A stretch of DNA of 64,000 nt from Ceriagrion tenellum (taxonomy: Eukaryota; Arthropoda; Insecta; Odonata; Coenagrionidae), in assembly GCA_963169105.1 (NCBI GenBank), contig OY720636.1, positions 78,976,123 through 79,040,122 on the forward strand. The letters run 5' to 3'. Under the pieces are notes generated by a model. That model saw nothing but the letters and a program-made list of their open reading frames with translations. It was not told the DNA's origin and searched no databases. Position numbers and translations under genes: made by a program. Shown in pieces: positions 12,420 to 27,400 of the stretch; positions within the stretch are counted from its first letter, which is position 1, and every line of letters starts with the position of its first letter.

Positions 12420-15400
12420 GTAAGCTGCTCTGCTAATGCGTCTCTTCTCCATCTTCCTCCTCAAACCAACCTCCTCACAACCACCATCCACAGAATATTG
12501 TAAAGTATAAAACCTTTTTTTTATTTTCTCTCTCTCTCTCTCCATCACCCAATTTCTCTATATTATTGCCATTTTGTATGAGAGAATTAGTTAACTTATT
12601 ATAATATATATATCAAATATCCAAAGTGGTGCTTTTTTTGCGTGCTCCTGTGTCAAATGTGTCCCCACCTCTTCTCGCCCTGGCTCACCTTCCCACTTTA
12701 CCCAGGGTTGTCAACTGTCTTTGCTGGAAATGAGGACTCTTGGTCAAAGACAAATAGAAGGCTTAAGCAAATGCCGGTTCCACTTGTACAACATTTAACA
12801 TCCTTGTGCTTTGTGATTTAAACTTGGTGACATTTCAAAGAATTCTCTAACTCAAAATTTTTGAAGACTTTCGAAAATGTCTGTTCCTCCTGTACTACGG
12901 CAAGCATATTTATGCTGTGTGCTTTGTGACTTTTACTTTGTGGTATTCCAAATAAATCTATATTTGAAACTTTACTTGTCTGAATAGAGCTTGTTTTGTT
13001 GGTTCGGCCATATTGGAAGTTGGAATGGATGGGAGTGAAATAACTACCCAGTTAAAAATATTTGATCTGTAACTGCTCTGAAATAGGAAAAAAATTTAAT
13101 TTAGAAGAGGATTTAATAGCAAAGGAAAGCCTGCAGCATTAGTGAGTGATTAACAGCATTTTAAGCAATACCATTGCTACATTAATGTATTAGAATTAAA
13201 GAAACAAGAAAAAATATGTGTAATTTTGCTTTCTTTTGTCATGGTATGAGAAATTTCCATTCAAACTGTCCAAGTGATAGCTCCACGAGTATTGCAGAAG
13301 TAAAAGTCATAAAAGTATTCCATAAATGAGTTGTATGTGTCTTTATTTTTTAATAAACCTTGACTGAAAAGTACATAGACTCAGCTTAAAAGAACATGTT
13401 TTGCAGATATAAGGATGAAAATATCAGAAATGTAGGTGAACATTACTGAGAATTATGGTAATTTGCTGGGTTTGTGGTAAATTACGAAAAATACCACCTT
13501 AATTTTCATAAATTGGATGGCCCTTCTTTCACAGAGTCAGAACCAATCACCTTGAAAATCTTATCACTGTATGGATCCTGACTCATAGTTGTCTGCCTGA
13601 CTTTAAGACTTAATCTTAAGACTTATCCCCCCTCAAAATGAGGGCATGTTCAATAGAATGAGGATAGTTGGCAGCCCTGTCTATCAGCCCCCCCCTGTCA
13701 TCCTTATTCTCCTTCCCCTCTTATTTGGTTTCCCCCTCCCCTGCCCCCTGTCGCCATATAACTGCTTAGCCCTTTGCACTCCTCCCTAGATCGGCATGGT
13801 CAGCAACCCCCCTCCCCCTCTCTCCTCCCCTCCCTGCAAATGATCATTTTAATTTGGGCAATGTTCACTCAGGAAATGACATTGTACTCAGTCACACACA
13901 CACTAGTTCAGTGTAAAACTCAGAAATGTTTGCAAATTTGTCATGAACAACTCTCTCTCACCCTTTCCTTAAATGTCCATTTTAATTTAGGCAACATATT
14001 CCCTAGGAAAAAGACTTATGGCATTGTATGCAGTCATCCCTACAAATTCAAGGTGTTACACCCTAGAATTTTCATTAATTTTGAAAGCCTTTGTAGTAAT
14101 AGCTTATTTTTCTTCATTACTTGTGCTCTCCCTCTACACCTGTCCAATTTTCCTTAACCTTTTAATTCTCTACGGAATTCTCGGGCCTCACGAAAGTATA
14201 GTAATCAGTATAGTTTACCAAAAGTGAAATCAGAAAACTTGACGTATGCACGTAATCACTCCCCCTAGCCTTTCTATAAAACATACCATTAAAGAATGTC
14301 ACTTAATTTCAATAGTCCCATCAAATTTTTTATTCAGATTTATTTTAAGGAAAAGAAATAAACACAATTGTGTGTTGAAATAATGCCAGTCAGAAATAAC
14401 CTATTGCTTTGAATCAATGGAATTGATTTGAATTGATCTATTTGACCAATATTCCCAAAACATGATAAGAAACTTGTCGAAACATGTCATGTACAATAAC
14501 TCCCCTCTCTCATTATTATTGTGAAGTAGATATTTGAACATCTTTGTTCAGGAATGTTTGAGGTTAGTTTACCATCTCGTATTTCTGTTTTTATTGATGC
14601 AACTTGCTTTAGCATTCCAGAAACTTTATTCCCCCAAAAATCAGAGAGCACTAAGTCCTCATAATTCTGTCCAGCTGGACAAATGTCAGTAATGAAAGAG
14701 ATTTTGAAAATTTTTGTCAATTCGCAGCTCATAATTATATCAGAGCCAGATTTCTTATGTGCCAAGTCCCACTCAATAGTTGAGTGCAAAGGGTTAAGAG
14801 AACTGAAACCTTCTGTTGCCTGGTAATCGGTGGATTTATAATAATGGTGCAGTCGAACGTGAAAATTGCATTTGCCACTTTGATTTTTCTCAATGGATAT
14901 AAATATATATATATATATATATAGATATATATTTGAGATGGGAGCACTATTTGATTAATTCCAACCATGAAATACATAACAATGAGCACTGCATTTCTGT
15001 TTATGTTTTTGCTCAAAGCATTTCATGCATGATTGTAAAAGTCCATGATTAGTTTATCACAAAAGTCAGATCACCAATGCTGTTATGATTGTATGTTTGT
15101 AGAGCATGTAATGAAAAACTAGACTCCAGCATATACCACGGCTCTTTTAAATGTTCTGAAGAGCCTCTCGGTTGCTTTTAGCTTGGCACTTTCATGGTGA
15201 ATGATGACGCATTGAACCTGCTTGTCACTGAGAATTGAACCTTTCATTAGTCATAACAATATCGCTTAAGCCGTTTCAAGTCTGTTGATAACAGCGTGTA
15301 TTCTTGTCGTAATGATACATTTTCAGTGACAACCTGTCAGTGCATCATCAGAGAATAAGATTGGTGCTTGGTATGTCATGTTGGCAGTTTATTGTTACAT

Positions 15401-18400
15401 AAAACAAATTTTGCCATGCCTGTTTTTTCTCGTTTACTGGTTTGATTCAGTGAGTCAGTAGAAAGCAACTGCCAATCCAGCGCAATATCAAGCATATTTC
15501 TTATTTGCACATAGCTGTGGCAGACACGAGAATGAAGGAATTGTCATTGAAATGCTTTTTTAGGTGGCTAGGAATTTTAATGTACTAATGTGTAATGTGC
15601 ATATAGAGTAGAGGTTGAATAAGAAAATATGTCAACCGACACAAAATTAAGATATTTTTTGCCACATTTTGATCATTTTATTTTTTCAAATTTTGTAGAT
15701 TTAGCTTTGTCCATGCTATGTGAAATAACTTGTGTTTTGCCACTTGTGGAGGGAAAGCCAGAAGTAATTGTTTAAAAATACTTCATTGTATTGTATCACA
15801 CAGTTGCAAGTTATGATGGGAGAACAATTTGTATTTCTCTTTGCACTTAATTTTATGCATAACAAGGGAATTTTCAAAGATAATCAAAAATGTAATTTTA
15901 TCTATGATAATTATTAACTTGAATATGAGTCATAGCTGAATGTTGATGTGTGGAAGTAAGCTTTGCCTGTGGGTGTTGCTCACACTGAAAAATTGTTTTC
16001 ATGAAGTTTTTAGAGAAAACACTTGCTCATTGGTTCACATCTTGCTTGTAGTTGCTTGAGAAAACTTGAATTAATTTCTCACCTTGTATTCCTTTGATTC
16101 TTACTTATCCAAGTGATGGATTCTAATGATAACTTCCACACATAGAAGCAGTGGTTTAAAATCAATGTTCTTTTTAAGAAATCAGTTCATATTGTTTGAG
16201 CTAACACTGATAATCATTATGGTACATTACCCTTTGCTAATCCTGTTCAAATACAGGGGATCTCATGGGTTAAGGTCTGAACTTTTGGATTTTCTTTCCA
16301 AAAAAATTACTGTGATTTATGAATTTGAGTGTGTTTTCTCCCTCGGTGACAAAGCTATAAAGCTAATGGAAATCATTTTTCACATCAACTTCACTTTCAT
16401 ATTTGCCAAAAATGTACAATAAGAGTTTTTTGGTACTCTAATAATTATATTTCAAACACATAACATGCTGTTCCCAATAAAACATGGCCTCTGTAAATTT
16501 AGCTATTTATCCTATCATCTTAAATCACCTAATTAATGTGTGATAAAACCCATTATGTGTAGACCTTAAGCTGTGATATATTCCACATCAAAGCCTAATT
16601 GAATGAAAGCAGGTTGATAGAAGCTTTGCCTAAACTATGATGACAATTGCTTTTTTGAGTGTTGCTAAAAGGCTATATTGTTTTGTGGCAAAATTTTAGA
16701 AATGTAAATGGCGTTGATCTGTTGATGTTTATTATGTGGAAATGTTTAACCTTGATTTCTCTCTCCTGCTGGTAATCAGGGGTTTCCACCCCTGTTGCCA
16801 CTCTCACTTTTACACAAATCATTTATGCACTGCACTTCCTGGATGATGGAATGTAAGTAGGGTTGAAAAGAAAAGAAAAACTCACAATTTTTTTCTTTCA
16901 GAGTATTCTCATCATTGATGAAACGCACATTTCAAACATGGTTTTCAATGACAAAGAGAGTTGACTCTCTAATTGCACAGTTATGCACTGCATCCATGGT
17001 TGAAAAACCTCCACCCACTGGATTACTCATTCATAGTTTCAGTGTCTGGAATGGGAGTCATTCATATTGACATGTTGGTCAGGAATGCTGTTTTCTTTGC
17101 TTTAGTAAAATGTTTGAAAGAAGGCAAGCAATGTGATCTGCCATCTCAAAGTCTTGTTTGTAAGCTCGTCAATTCAATTTCCTCATGGAACTGAATGGTA
17201 TTTGTCATTCGTTGTGACAAATTGCAATAAACCCATCAATAATTTTACTTTGTGCAACTGGGGTGGAATCAGGTTTTAATAACAAAATATTGAAGCCCAT
17301 GTCATGGGGAGATTGTATATTGTTAATCTTTATGATGAACCATCCAATTAAATGGCTTTTCAGGAAATGCTTGGTTGTACAGAAATGATTTTGTATCATG
17401 AACTCATATCTAAATATCCTTAAAATACTCATCCACTGAATCTTGTTAGAGTTTTCTTTACTCTTACCACTAGACCAGATATGTAATTTGCAATATTAGT
17501 CATTGCCAGAGATGCCTTCTTTCAATAAATGTTTACTACAGCATCACTTCACACTTCCCGAGATTTTCCTGTCATGATTATTCTTCTGTGGAATTTTCCT
17601 TGATATAAAAGTCACAATAAGGTTTACTTTTTGCAGAAGCATGAATTTTTTTCCAAATTATTTTGAAAGATACTCCACATATATATAAATGCTTGATCGA
17701 TTAATATTTGGTAATTATTTTTACTCACAATTATATACCAACATCTTATGCATATATAATCTTTTGGTATCACATCATTACTTCTCACTTGTAAAGACAT
17801 TTGAACCCATTCCCCTATAAAGCTTTAATTATTAACGCCCACATCAATGAAAGTAATGGCTTTCAATTGTTTACTGAATATGTGTTGTTTTTGTCTTGGG
17901 TGTCAAGCACATATGCTGGAGCCTGGTGGTACATAATTTGCTGCATGTTTGGTTCTGGAGATAGAATAGTGTTCCATTCAAATTTTGTCTCTTTCCTTTT
18001 ACCCAATCTTTTATGTATTGTCTCAATCGCACTAACTGACACATATTCCTGTTCACTCCGTGCTTTTATAAGCCCAATAGACCTGCTGATGATCATGTTG
18101 CCCAGGTAAAGTACATTATTATAAACCCATCACTTCAAAAAAATATATTGTGCAATTTGTTTCATGATTGCATTGAACAATTAAAATTATGTGAGGACTT
18201 AATGTTAACAAAATTTCAAAAATAGGATTGATAATAACTGAATGAAATGATCTATATATTTCAACATTGGCATTACTTTTGAGATAAAAAGAAAATGATT
18301 GCAAGAAATGATTAATGCATGCCGAACCGATCAATGAGACCGCAGAGTATTACAATATAACAATCAAGTTTGTGTACTTAACTGTTCAGTGATCTCCTCT

Positions 18401-21400
18401 CAAGTTTTACCCTTTCTTAAGTTCCCTAGAATTCAATAACCCTCCCATTCACCAACTCCATATATATTACTTGAGTGAGGTTTTGAACTTTTATATCTAG
18501 TTGTTAATTGCCTCAGTTAACTTTGAATGAAATGAATACATGTCCCCAATTATCCATGCTATCTCGCACAGTTCTGTAGATTTAACTATGGTTCAGATTT
18601 TGTTAACTTGTATTCATTGGTATACCCCCTATATCTATATATATTGTGCGTGGGAACAGTTTAGATTAATTGCTCTCCTCCCCACCCCCTCATTTGATGA
18701 TTTACCCCATAGAAACTGCAAAGTGAATGTGTTTAATTAATCTAAATAGGTACCTTAGTATTACCCAAATTGTTGCATTGCATTTTTTTGAGAATACCAT
18801 CTATAATTTGTGTTAAAGTTTATAGAGTACAGTTTTAAGGAGAAATAAACTAAGCCAACTAGTATTTCAACTTGTGCAACTAAAGAACATGATTGATATT
18901 CTTCTAGAGGCCTGTCATGCCAAGGCTTAGAGATTCACGTCATAGCTATTATCTTAATTCTAGCTTAAATTTAATATTTTATAATTTGAGATCTCAAGTA
19001 AATGTACTGTAATTTTTGGGCAGTCTTGTCATAAACATGACTGTCTTTGATTAGTGTGAGTATATCATTTGAGAGCTCTTTTTAAAGCCTTCCATATCTT
19101 CTTGAGGAGGCTAAATTTTAAGTTTAAATTAATGTTAGCATGAAAAATTGTTTGAGTTGACCTAGAGTTTTATTACTTCTTCCCTTCTTTTTTTCCTTTG
19201 CTCGCTTGCCTCATGTAGGAAAGAGTTCAAACAACGTTTTGGTATAACTGTGTCATTTGTGGCCACAAGAAGTGGCCTCACAAGATGGCAAGATTATCCA
19301 GTGTCATCAGACTCAGAAGAAGCTTCTTCAGAGCCGTAAGAAGCTACCATCTCTTAATTTTTTATTTCATCAGTGAAAATGTGTGAATGCCAACTATTTA
19401 AAAAAATTTATTTACCTTAGCTTGATCCAGTAATTACAGTTACAGTGTTATGATGTGTTTGAAATTCAGTATTTGTCTTCAGACACATACTGAGTTTCAT
19501 TTGAAGTATTTTGCGGTGAATGTTACTGAATTGGCCCTTGAAATAGTTGAGGAGTTTTGGTCAAAGTTGCCTTGATCATGGAGCTATGTAGCTTATTTTT
19601 TTAAAATCATTTTTACGTGGTTGAATCACTCATTAAGCATTCAGTCATCATTATGTATTCTAAGAGAACTCTGGCCATGGAAAATGAGTGATTATGACTG
19701 GTCACACTTGTTGTTATGGTGTAAATGGATTTAGTAAAATAATAATTGTCTAACTCTATGCATACATCAGATAATGGAGTATGGTATTTTCTGTTGTCAC
19801 TGTCCACTTAAACTGTAAGATTTCATAGGGAAACCTCTTGAGGTAGATATAACATTTCCCCATCAATTTCAGGACTCATGTCTGCAGATTTGGGGAAATT
19901 TACTCATGGTTTCATTTGCCCAAGCAATATTTACTGTATTTTCATGCTTAAAATATGCATGGGTTTATGATGCACCCAAGATGTGGCCATATAGGTATTC
20001 TGGTGAAAATGAAGAAATTCTCTTTTAGCCCTCCGCAATTGCAAGTGGTGGAATTGAGAAGCAATCTTTCACTAAAATAATGTCAAGTAAAGTTGAAATG
20101 TGAAAAAAGTTAAATAATGGCATCATCTGGGTGATGATCGTGCTTTCATTTATTTCCTCAAATCCAAATGTGACTCTAGTATTTCATAGATTCCAGCCAA
20201 TTTTCTTCTAAAAATAGAGGTGGTGTGTGTTTTTATTTAGATTACTACCACTGATAATGGTTTCTACTACATGGCACCTGGTAAATCATTAGTGAAATGA
20301 ATGCAAATGTCTATGGTCAGGTATAGAAAGCCAGCAAACTGGAAAAATGTGACTGAAAACCCATTACTGGTTGTCTTATACCTAAATCTGGACTTAAATT
20401 ATAAATAGTGGCTAGAAAATGGCTGTATAAGATGCTGAGTTGTTTTGGTTGGAGTTCCTCAAGGAAAAAATGTATGTTATAATAATAATAATAATGATTT
20501 TATTTCTGTTGGTTACAAGGTAACATAGAAATCGTCAAAAAAAAAGATGCATTAAGATAGCAAACAACTTTGGTTAAGTTTCATCATGAAAAAAATTACC
20601 ACTGGAATCTTCTTGATTAGAAAACTAGCTCCAATTGTCGCTCTGGAAACCCTGAAACTCCTATTTCACTCAAAAATCCAATCTCACATTATCCCCAAGT
20701 TCAGCTGGATTTTTTTACTGTAGAAGACAGGAAGTATTATCAGCATAGAGAAGTAGCTTACCAACTGAAATTGAACATGGAAGGTCATTAAGTTTAAAGT
20801 ATAAAGAGCAGAGGTCCGAGTATCGAGCCTTGGAGTTGGAAAATGTGGTAATAAGTGTAAGTTGGAAAATGTGGTAAATCCATTCATTTTCATGTTAAAT
20901 TCAGACACCGCAATACTTTTTATACATTGATTTTTAGAATGAGAGTATTTTGTCTCCAGGAAATCTACATTTTACTGCTGCTTATTACTATCCTCCTATC
21001 TCAATATTTAATATGCATTTATGGAAGTAAGTTTGGCCTGGATGGTAATAAAAGTAGCACGGCTATGTTTTCCATTGCTGAAGGCACCTCTGCCTTCACT
21101 CAGTTTACTGTACCATCTTTGTTTCCTTTGTACCTCCTGTCATTCCATCCACAGGAGAAAATTCTCCAGTACTCCTTTCCCGCCATTCTACCGTGCTCAA
21201 ATCCTTCTGCCATGTTCCACAACATCCCATTGCCCCCAATTATGGGCAACTCAAGTCTTATGATGATGATTTTTGGTGTAGCTAGTTTTCTGGGATGTCC
21301 TTCACGTTCGTTCATCTTCAAACGACAGTTTCGCTGGGTTTCAGCATGCGTCTTCAGGTTTGAAGTGTGGATGCAGGTTTCTGCCTGTCTTATATAGGCC

Positions 21401-24400
21401 TTAGTTTTCCCTTGCTGTGCTCTGATTGGCTGGTCGATGCGGAGGACATCCCGGAAAACTGGCTATGCCTCCTTCACCCCTCCACAGAAGACTTTTGTTG
21501 CATATTGACCTTACTTTCTCCCCAAGTAAAACATCGTTAAGCCTGTTTCACACATTATATAATCCAGCTCAAGATCTATTAAACTAGGTAGTACTAAGTA
21601 CTGAGGATGGAATCCAGTGTGGTTGGTGCAGTCATATATGTTTCCTCATGATCACAAAGCTTGTATGGTAGGGAAGTAGTGTTTTCATTTGTATCTCTAC
21701 TCATGCCTATTAATATATTTTGATTAACCAATCAATGGCAGTCAGTGACCAGAACTGCAGTGGGGGCATTTTTCTTCATTGTTGATTTTGTTGCCAGAAA
21801 ATTGATGCAATTACCTAAAAGGCACTATCGATGGAGATGGTGTCAGATAGCGAGAATCGCACAGTGCCTGTTAAAGCTTATGTGATTGGTCGGAGGCTAT
21901 GAGGTCCTGCTGGTAACTAGTAGCAAGTGAGTACCTCATCAATAATGAAGACAAGCAGATCGGCCAGTACGTTAGGGATTATTCTTGTCAGCCAGCATGC
22001 TGTTTCTTTATTGCAGGATACTGGAAAGCCATCACACTAACAAGTATCCTCGAACCATATGCTGGTTCAATTATTTTGTGAAACAAGCTTAAGATGATCC
22101 CATCCTCCTCCACTCATGATGATATTTAAGGCAGCATAGATTTGTAAAGATAATTGAGTAAATAGAAACTTTTCAATAAACAAAGTTTTGCACAATTTAT
22201 TGAAAGTAAACAATTATAGGTTCTGAGAATACATGGGATAATATTGTAAGATATTGTTAGTGCTCTCAAGCTTGGGAAATCCTCAAATAATGGTGCCATA
22301 GAGCTAGAGCAGCGGTTCCCAAACTATGGGTCGCGACCCACTGGTGGGTCGCGGGAGCAATTTTGGTGGGTCACGCAGGGAAGGTGCCTTTTAAAGTAAA
22401 AATTAAATCTTAAATAATTACCCAAAAATTCTCTTCAAATATGTTCTAACGCTAAACTAACAATAAGAAACGTTAAAATTAATAAAGTTAACATAGACTA
22501 TAAAGTTAGTCGAGACTATTTATGTGAAAGCGAAGAGACTTCGCTATGTTGTACGGGTCTGTTGTCTTTTGTCCCGCCGGCGCCGGGTAATATTGGGTAG
22601 CGAAAAATATTTCAGGTTGGAGGTGGGTCCCAGGACAGAAAAGTTTGGGAGCCGCTGAGCTAGAGTAGAGCTGAGTAGAGAGTTCAGAAATAACTGTGCT
22701 ATCTTTGTAAATATAAACTCCACTTTCTCAGGCGAGATATCGTAGAACAGCATAATGAGTAATGAAGCTCAAATGGTTTTGTACTGTCTACAAAATTTTA
22801 TTTCCACCTCTTGCTACACGTGTTTCGACTGACTAGCAGTCATCATCAGGCAAGACTTGCCTGATGATGACTGCTAGTCAGTCGAAACACGTGTAGCAAA
22901 GAGGTGGAAATAAAATTTTGTAGACAGTACAAAACTATTTGAGCTTCATTACCCCTTTTGTAAATATGCTATTTCTTTGCTGCCCTCCATAAAATTGAGA
23001 ATGAATTTGTGTTTGCACTGGGCTATATCTTTCATCATCAATAATTGGAAAATAGACATTTCCATTGCTGAAGAGTAAACTATGAGAAGGTAGATGGTGA
23101 AGGCCTGCTTCAGCACTTTCAAAAGGGAACCAGTTTATTCAAATATTTTTTTCAGTTAAATAAAAAAGCACTTAAGCATGATAGGTAAAAGGTGAAGACT
23201 AGCTGTAATACAAAGTAGACAAAAGAAATATGCCCTCAGAATAATTCTATGATTTGTCAAGTTCGATTTCAGTATGCTCTTTCATTTCTCTCTCTGTTCA
23301 AATCTCACTTTACCTTCCCCTCCAGTCACTTCAGTGTTCTGAATAAGCGAGCCATCGATGAAGTTTGGTACAAGCGAGCAGTTGAACAACACTTTGTGGA
23401 TCCAGATAGCTACGTCTACTCGGTGCCCTTCAAAGGCGGTGAGTGACTAGTGTAGAGATGGGTAAATTACGGTAATTTCAATTATTTGCTGTCTCAGAGT
23501 CCTCTACATTGTTGCCAACAACACACTTTGTAGTGTAGTTGTTGCAATTAAGAGGACTCTGCACCGTCTTGTTGAACTTAGACTTTAGGTGTTAATGTCA
23601 GTTTTCAGCAAAAATGAACAATCATTCTATTTTACCGTAATTACTGTAACTTTCCAGAATATTATCATAATTTTCAGGACATTTTTAATTTTCTGCAATT
23701 AATAGCTATTAGAGGATTTAATAGGGAAGCCATTAGCTATAGAAAGGGGTTCTAGGCATGTAAACCATTGTTATTGCTATGTTAACTCTTCAGCTGCGAC
23801 AGATGGATCGCAAGTCTTCCACTGTGTGCGGGAAATATTCTAAGGAGGCCAGTCCCTCTTTTCCGCTATGAGGGGCAGAGCAGGTAGTAGACCCTTGCAA
23901 TCCCCTCCCGACCCTTTCCCGAGGTTCCGCGGATAGGGTCCCACCCAATAAGGGACGGATTAGTGCAACATCAGTTTATTTGGCCAAATTTTTTAATCAG
24001 CGAAAATCTGCAAAATAAGTTGTCAGCCCCGGTGGCGGTGGGGTGAAGTCCTCGCCTGCTACCCTGAGGGTCGCGGGTTCGAGTCCCGCCTGGGTAGAAT
24101 ATTATCTGCCCAGGACATGGGTGTTTGTGTCTCGTCCGTTGTTACTGTTATCCACCCGGCATAAATTGGCACATTGTGCTGTATTCGGGATAGTGAAGAG
24201 AAATAAAGTTTTATATGAAGTTTGTTCATAATTTACTGTTTAATTTGATACTAAACACCAAGGAAATCTGTTGATTTTTATGCACATTGCACTCTGGTAA
24301 GACTACCAGAGCACATTTAGATGATAATAGGAAAAAAGGTTAGTAGCTCATGTCAATGGAATGAGACCACTGACGAGCAAGGGAGGGACTCATTTGGGTA

Positions 24401-27400
24401 GGCAATGAGGATTGCCAATGTTCCTCCTCAAGGAAGAAAGAGTTTGGGCCATAAAGATAAGCAGGGGCTCGGGGAGGAGGTAAGAAGGGAGGGTCGAACG
24501 TACAATATGTTTTTCCCGCAGTAGCCCGTACAAACGTACAAGTACATTCCTCGCAGCTGAAGGGTTAATGCATTACAAGTAAAGAAAAATAAAAAATAAA
24601 AATATGGGAGCCCTCACATAATTTGGCATTTTTTTTTTGGCATGAGAAAGATTCGTTCAAACCATATGAAAATGATATCCCCCACAAATATCCCACAAAT
24701 GAGTTGGACACGCCTTTATTTATAATTAAGATTTGTATTAAATGTATATAGGCATCAAAGCAGTTACAGTCCAATTATTTTTACCTGAGTACCTCACGAC
24801 TACAGAGCCCTTTGAATTAATCTAGGATTTTCCAAAACTCAGGCACCCCCACAAATTTAAGGCCTGCCTCTTATCCCCCTAGATATTTGAATAGAATAAT
24901 AGTGGAGTGCAAAATAGTTGTTTGCATGGTGGTGATTTGTTATGTGTGATTTTTTTTCTAACAGAATACAAAAATGATTCGTTGGTGACCGCGAGCAATG
25001 CAATATTCCACTCGGAGGGGCGTAAGTCAGCCCCTGCAGCTGTGGTTGGATTCCAGTTTCGCCACTCAGCCCTCTATGCTAGATTCAAAAACATCACATC
25101 TACTGTAAGTGTTCCTCACCTGTGATTCTCTTTTGTTTGTTGATGAAGTGGGATTTTTAATGATTTGATCTCTCTCAAAGTTGAATATTTTGCTGCTATT
25201 TGAAATTTTCGTGGCTTAAAGCCTTTCAGATAATTCAAACTTGAATTATTTGTAATCCATTGAAACAAAAAGCAAAAATGGGAAGCTGTTTTTTCCATTT
25301 CTATTTTAGTCTGTACGAGAAATTTTGAGGATACCCTGATTAATCATTGTGATACCTCTACTAGGGAAGAGGATGCCTCTGTAGCTAAACTGGCTAAATT
25401 TCTTGGCTAGAAATCAAGGGATCTGGGTTTTAGTCTATGAAAATGCAAATGATTTTTCATCTGTGGAATTTCTCACTTGAGGTGCAGTCCATTTCCTGCT
25501 CCAAGCCCTTGGAAGTGCCACTGTTCCAAAGGCCTGTCCATTTTATTCCCCTACTTGGAAGTATTTAAAATATCTTGGAATTACATCTACATACTATCCT
25601 GTGAGCCGCCGCTTGGGCATGTGGCAGGGTGTGGTAGGTCACAAGCCGTGTAAAGATGTAAAAGTTTTGGAGGTGAAATGGTGACACGTCCTATGAGAGT
25701 GTATTTGGAGGAGCTCAGTTTCTATTGTGGTCGCTTATTGTGCGCAGAAAGAACGAGTTTTTGTACCTATCTGTTCAGCAGAGTATATCTCTTATTTTAT
25801 CGCATCTGTCAGACCTGAAAATGTAGTGAGGGGTCATGATAATATTCTCTGTGTCACTCTGAAACACACCAGTTCTGAATTTCTCAAGCAAGCTAAGCCT
25901 AGCGTGTGGCCTCTGAGCTGCTAGGTGCTCCCACCTTAATCCCTCTAACAGTTGTGTAACCCTATATGTTCGTTCATAGTAGTTTGTAACAAAGTGTGCT
26001 GCTTTTCTTTGTATTTTGTTAATTTTTTTGGTTAAATCTTTATGAGCAGGTACCAAATGCTTGCTGCTTGAAATGCTCTGGAGCGTTTAAAGTGAGAAAT
26101 GGAACATACCTTGGGTCAAAATGACTCTACTCAGCCTCTGAGTTAATGAGTTAGTATTAGCTTAGAGTAAACTGTCATTTTCTGTTATTTTAACGATGGT
26201 CAATGAACTTTCGATTGCAGTGTGCTGAATCTCTGAGCTCGTGCACTCGTACCTGCGCCTCTGGCCAGGAATTGTCCTGCTTTGCCCTTGACAACAATGG
26301 CTATGTTGTAGTTAGCAGTCGGTCCATGAATGAAACTGGAATGTTCTTTGGGGATGTCAAACCAGATATCATGAGAGCATTAGTTCAGGAAGGAGTTTAC
26401 AATCGGATTCACATCTACGACTATCAAGCTGTTTGCTTTCGACCAAATGAGGGTGCTGCCCAGTCGAGCGTTCCAGGGCCTCCACCTGGGGTAAGTTATG
26501 AGGTTGAAGAATACTTATTGTCCATTTAAAAAGCCGAGTCCATTGAGTTTAAGACGCTGTATCTTCAAGTAGGGTCAACTGATTTTAACGAAATAAAATG
26601 TATGCAATAGAATGATCATTTCTACGTTTGCTGATGTGTTTAAAAAAAATTTCCTATCATTATCTACACTTTTACGATATATGTTTTGAGAAAAGGCCCT
26701 GTTTACTGCGCTCAAAACCTGATGGCCCAAATTTATGTTATTGCCATTCACTTAATATTTATTGTAGAGATGAGAGATTTTGATTTAAGTTAGACAACCA
26801 TGTTTCTAACATACCAAAGGAAAAAAATTGTTTCTATGTCGAGTTTTACACGAGCTGTTGTAAAAGTTGTAAACCTCCGCTAATTCCAAAACTTACAATG
26901 CGATAGAGATTTGAGTTATACCCTTGTAATCGTAACGATTCCAGCTTTATGAACATGTACATAACTATTATATAATATATAATATCCTGGGATTTCCAAT
27001 GAAAATTTTATTTATATGTATTTTACGCACAGAGAAAGCAAGGCTCTCCATGGAAGGAAGGTTTACAACTTTTACAACAGCTCATGTAAAACTTAACATA
27101 GAAACAATTTTTCCTTTGGTATGTTAGAAACATGTTACTATACTACATTTTAACCAATATATAAATTCAGTAACAAAAAATGAGACAATCCCTATTTTTA
27201 ACTCCATATGAAAGGAAATATTAATATGCTCGCAATTTTAAAAAATCATTATAACTCTGATCAGCAGTGAAATGCAACCTGGAATGAAGATTTCAATTGA
27301 ATATTAAGGAACCCTCGAAATAGGGTGTTCCTTACTATTGTTCAATACTACATTTTGATCATTATCTTCACTATCACTGCAGAAGATCTCTACAGAATTT

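Noticed and set aside
20927..21397. 156-codon plus-strand frame
   Set aside because: No domain, unusual hydrophobic low-complexity composition, and its end overlaps the hammerhead-like repeat; judged chance plus repeat.
24026..24100. Functional tRNA gene
   Set aside because: The B box is perfect but the acceptor and anticodon arms do not form; the AT-rich tail fits a SINE.
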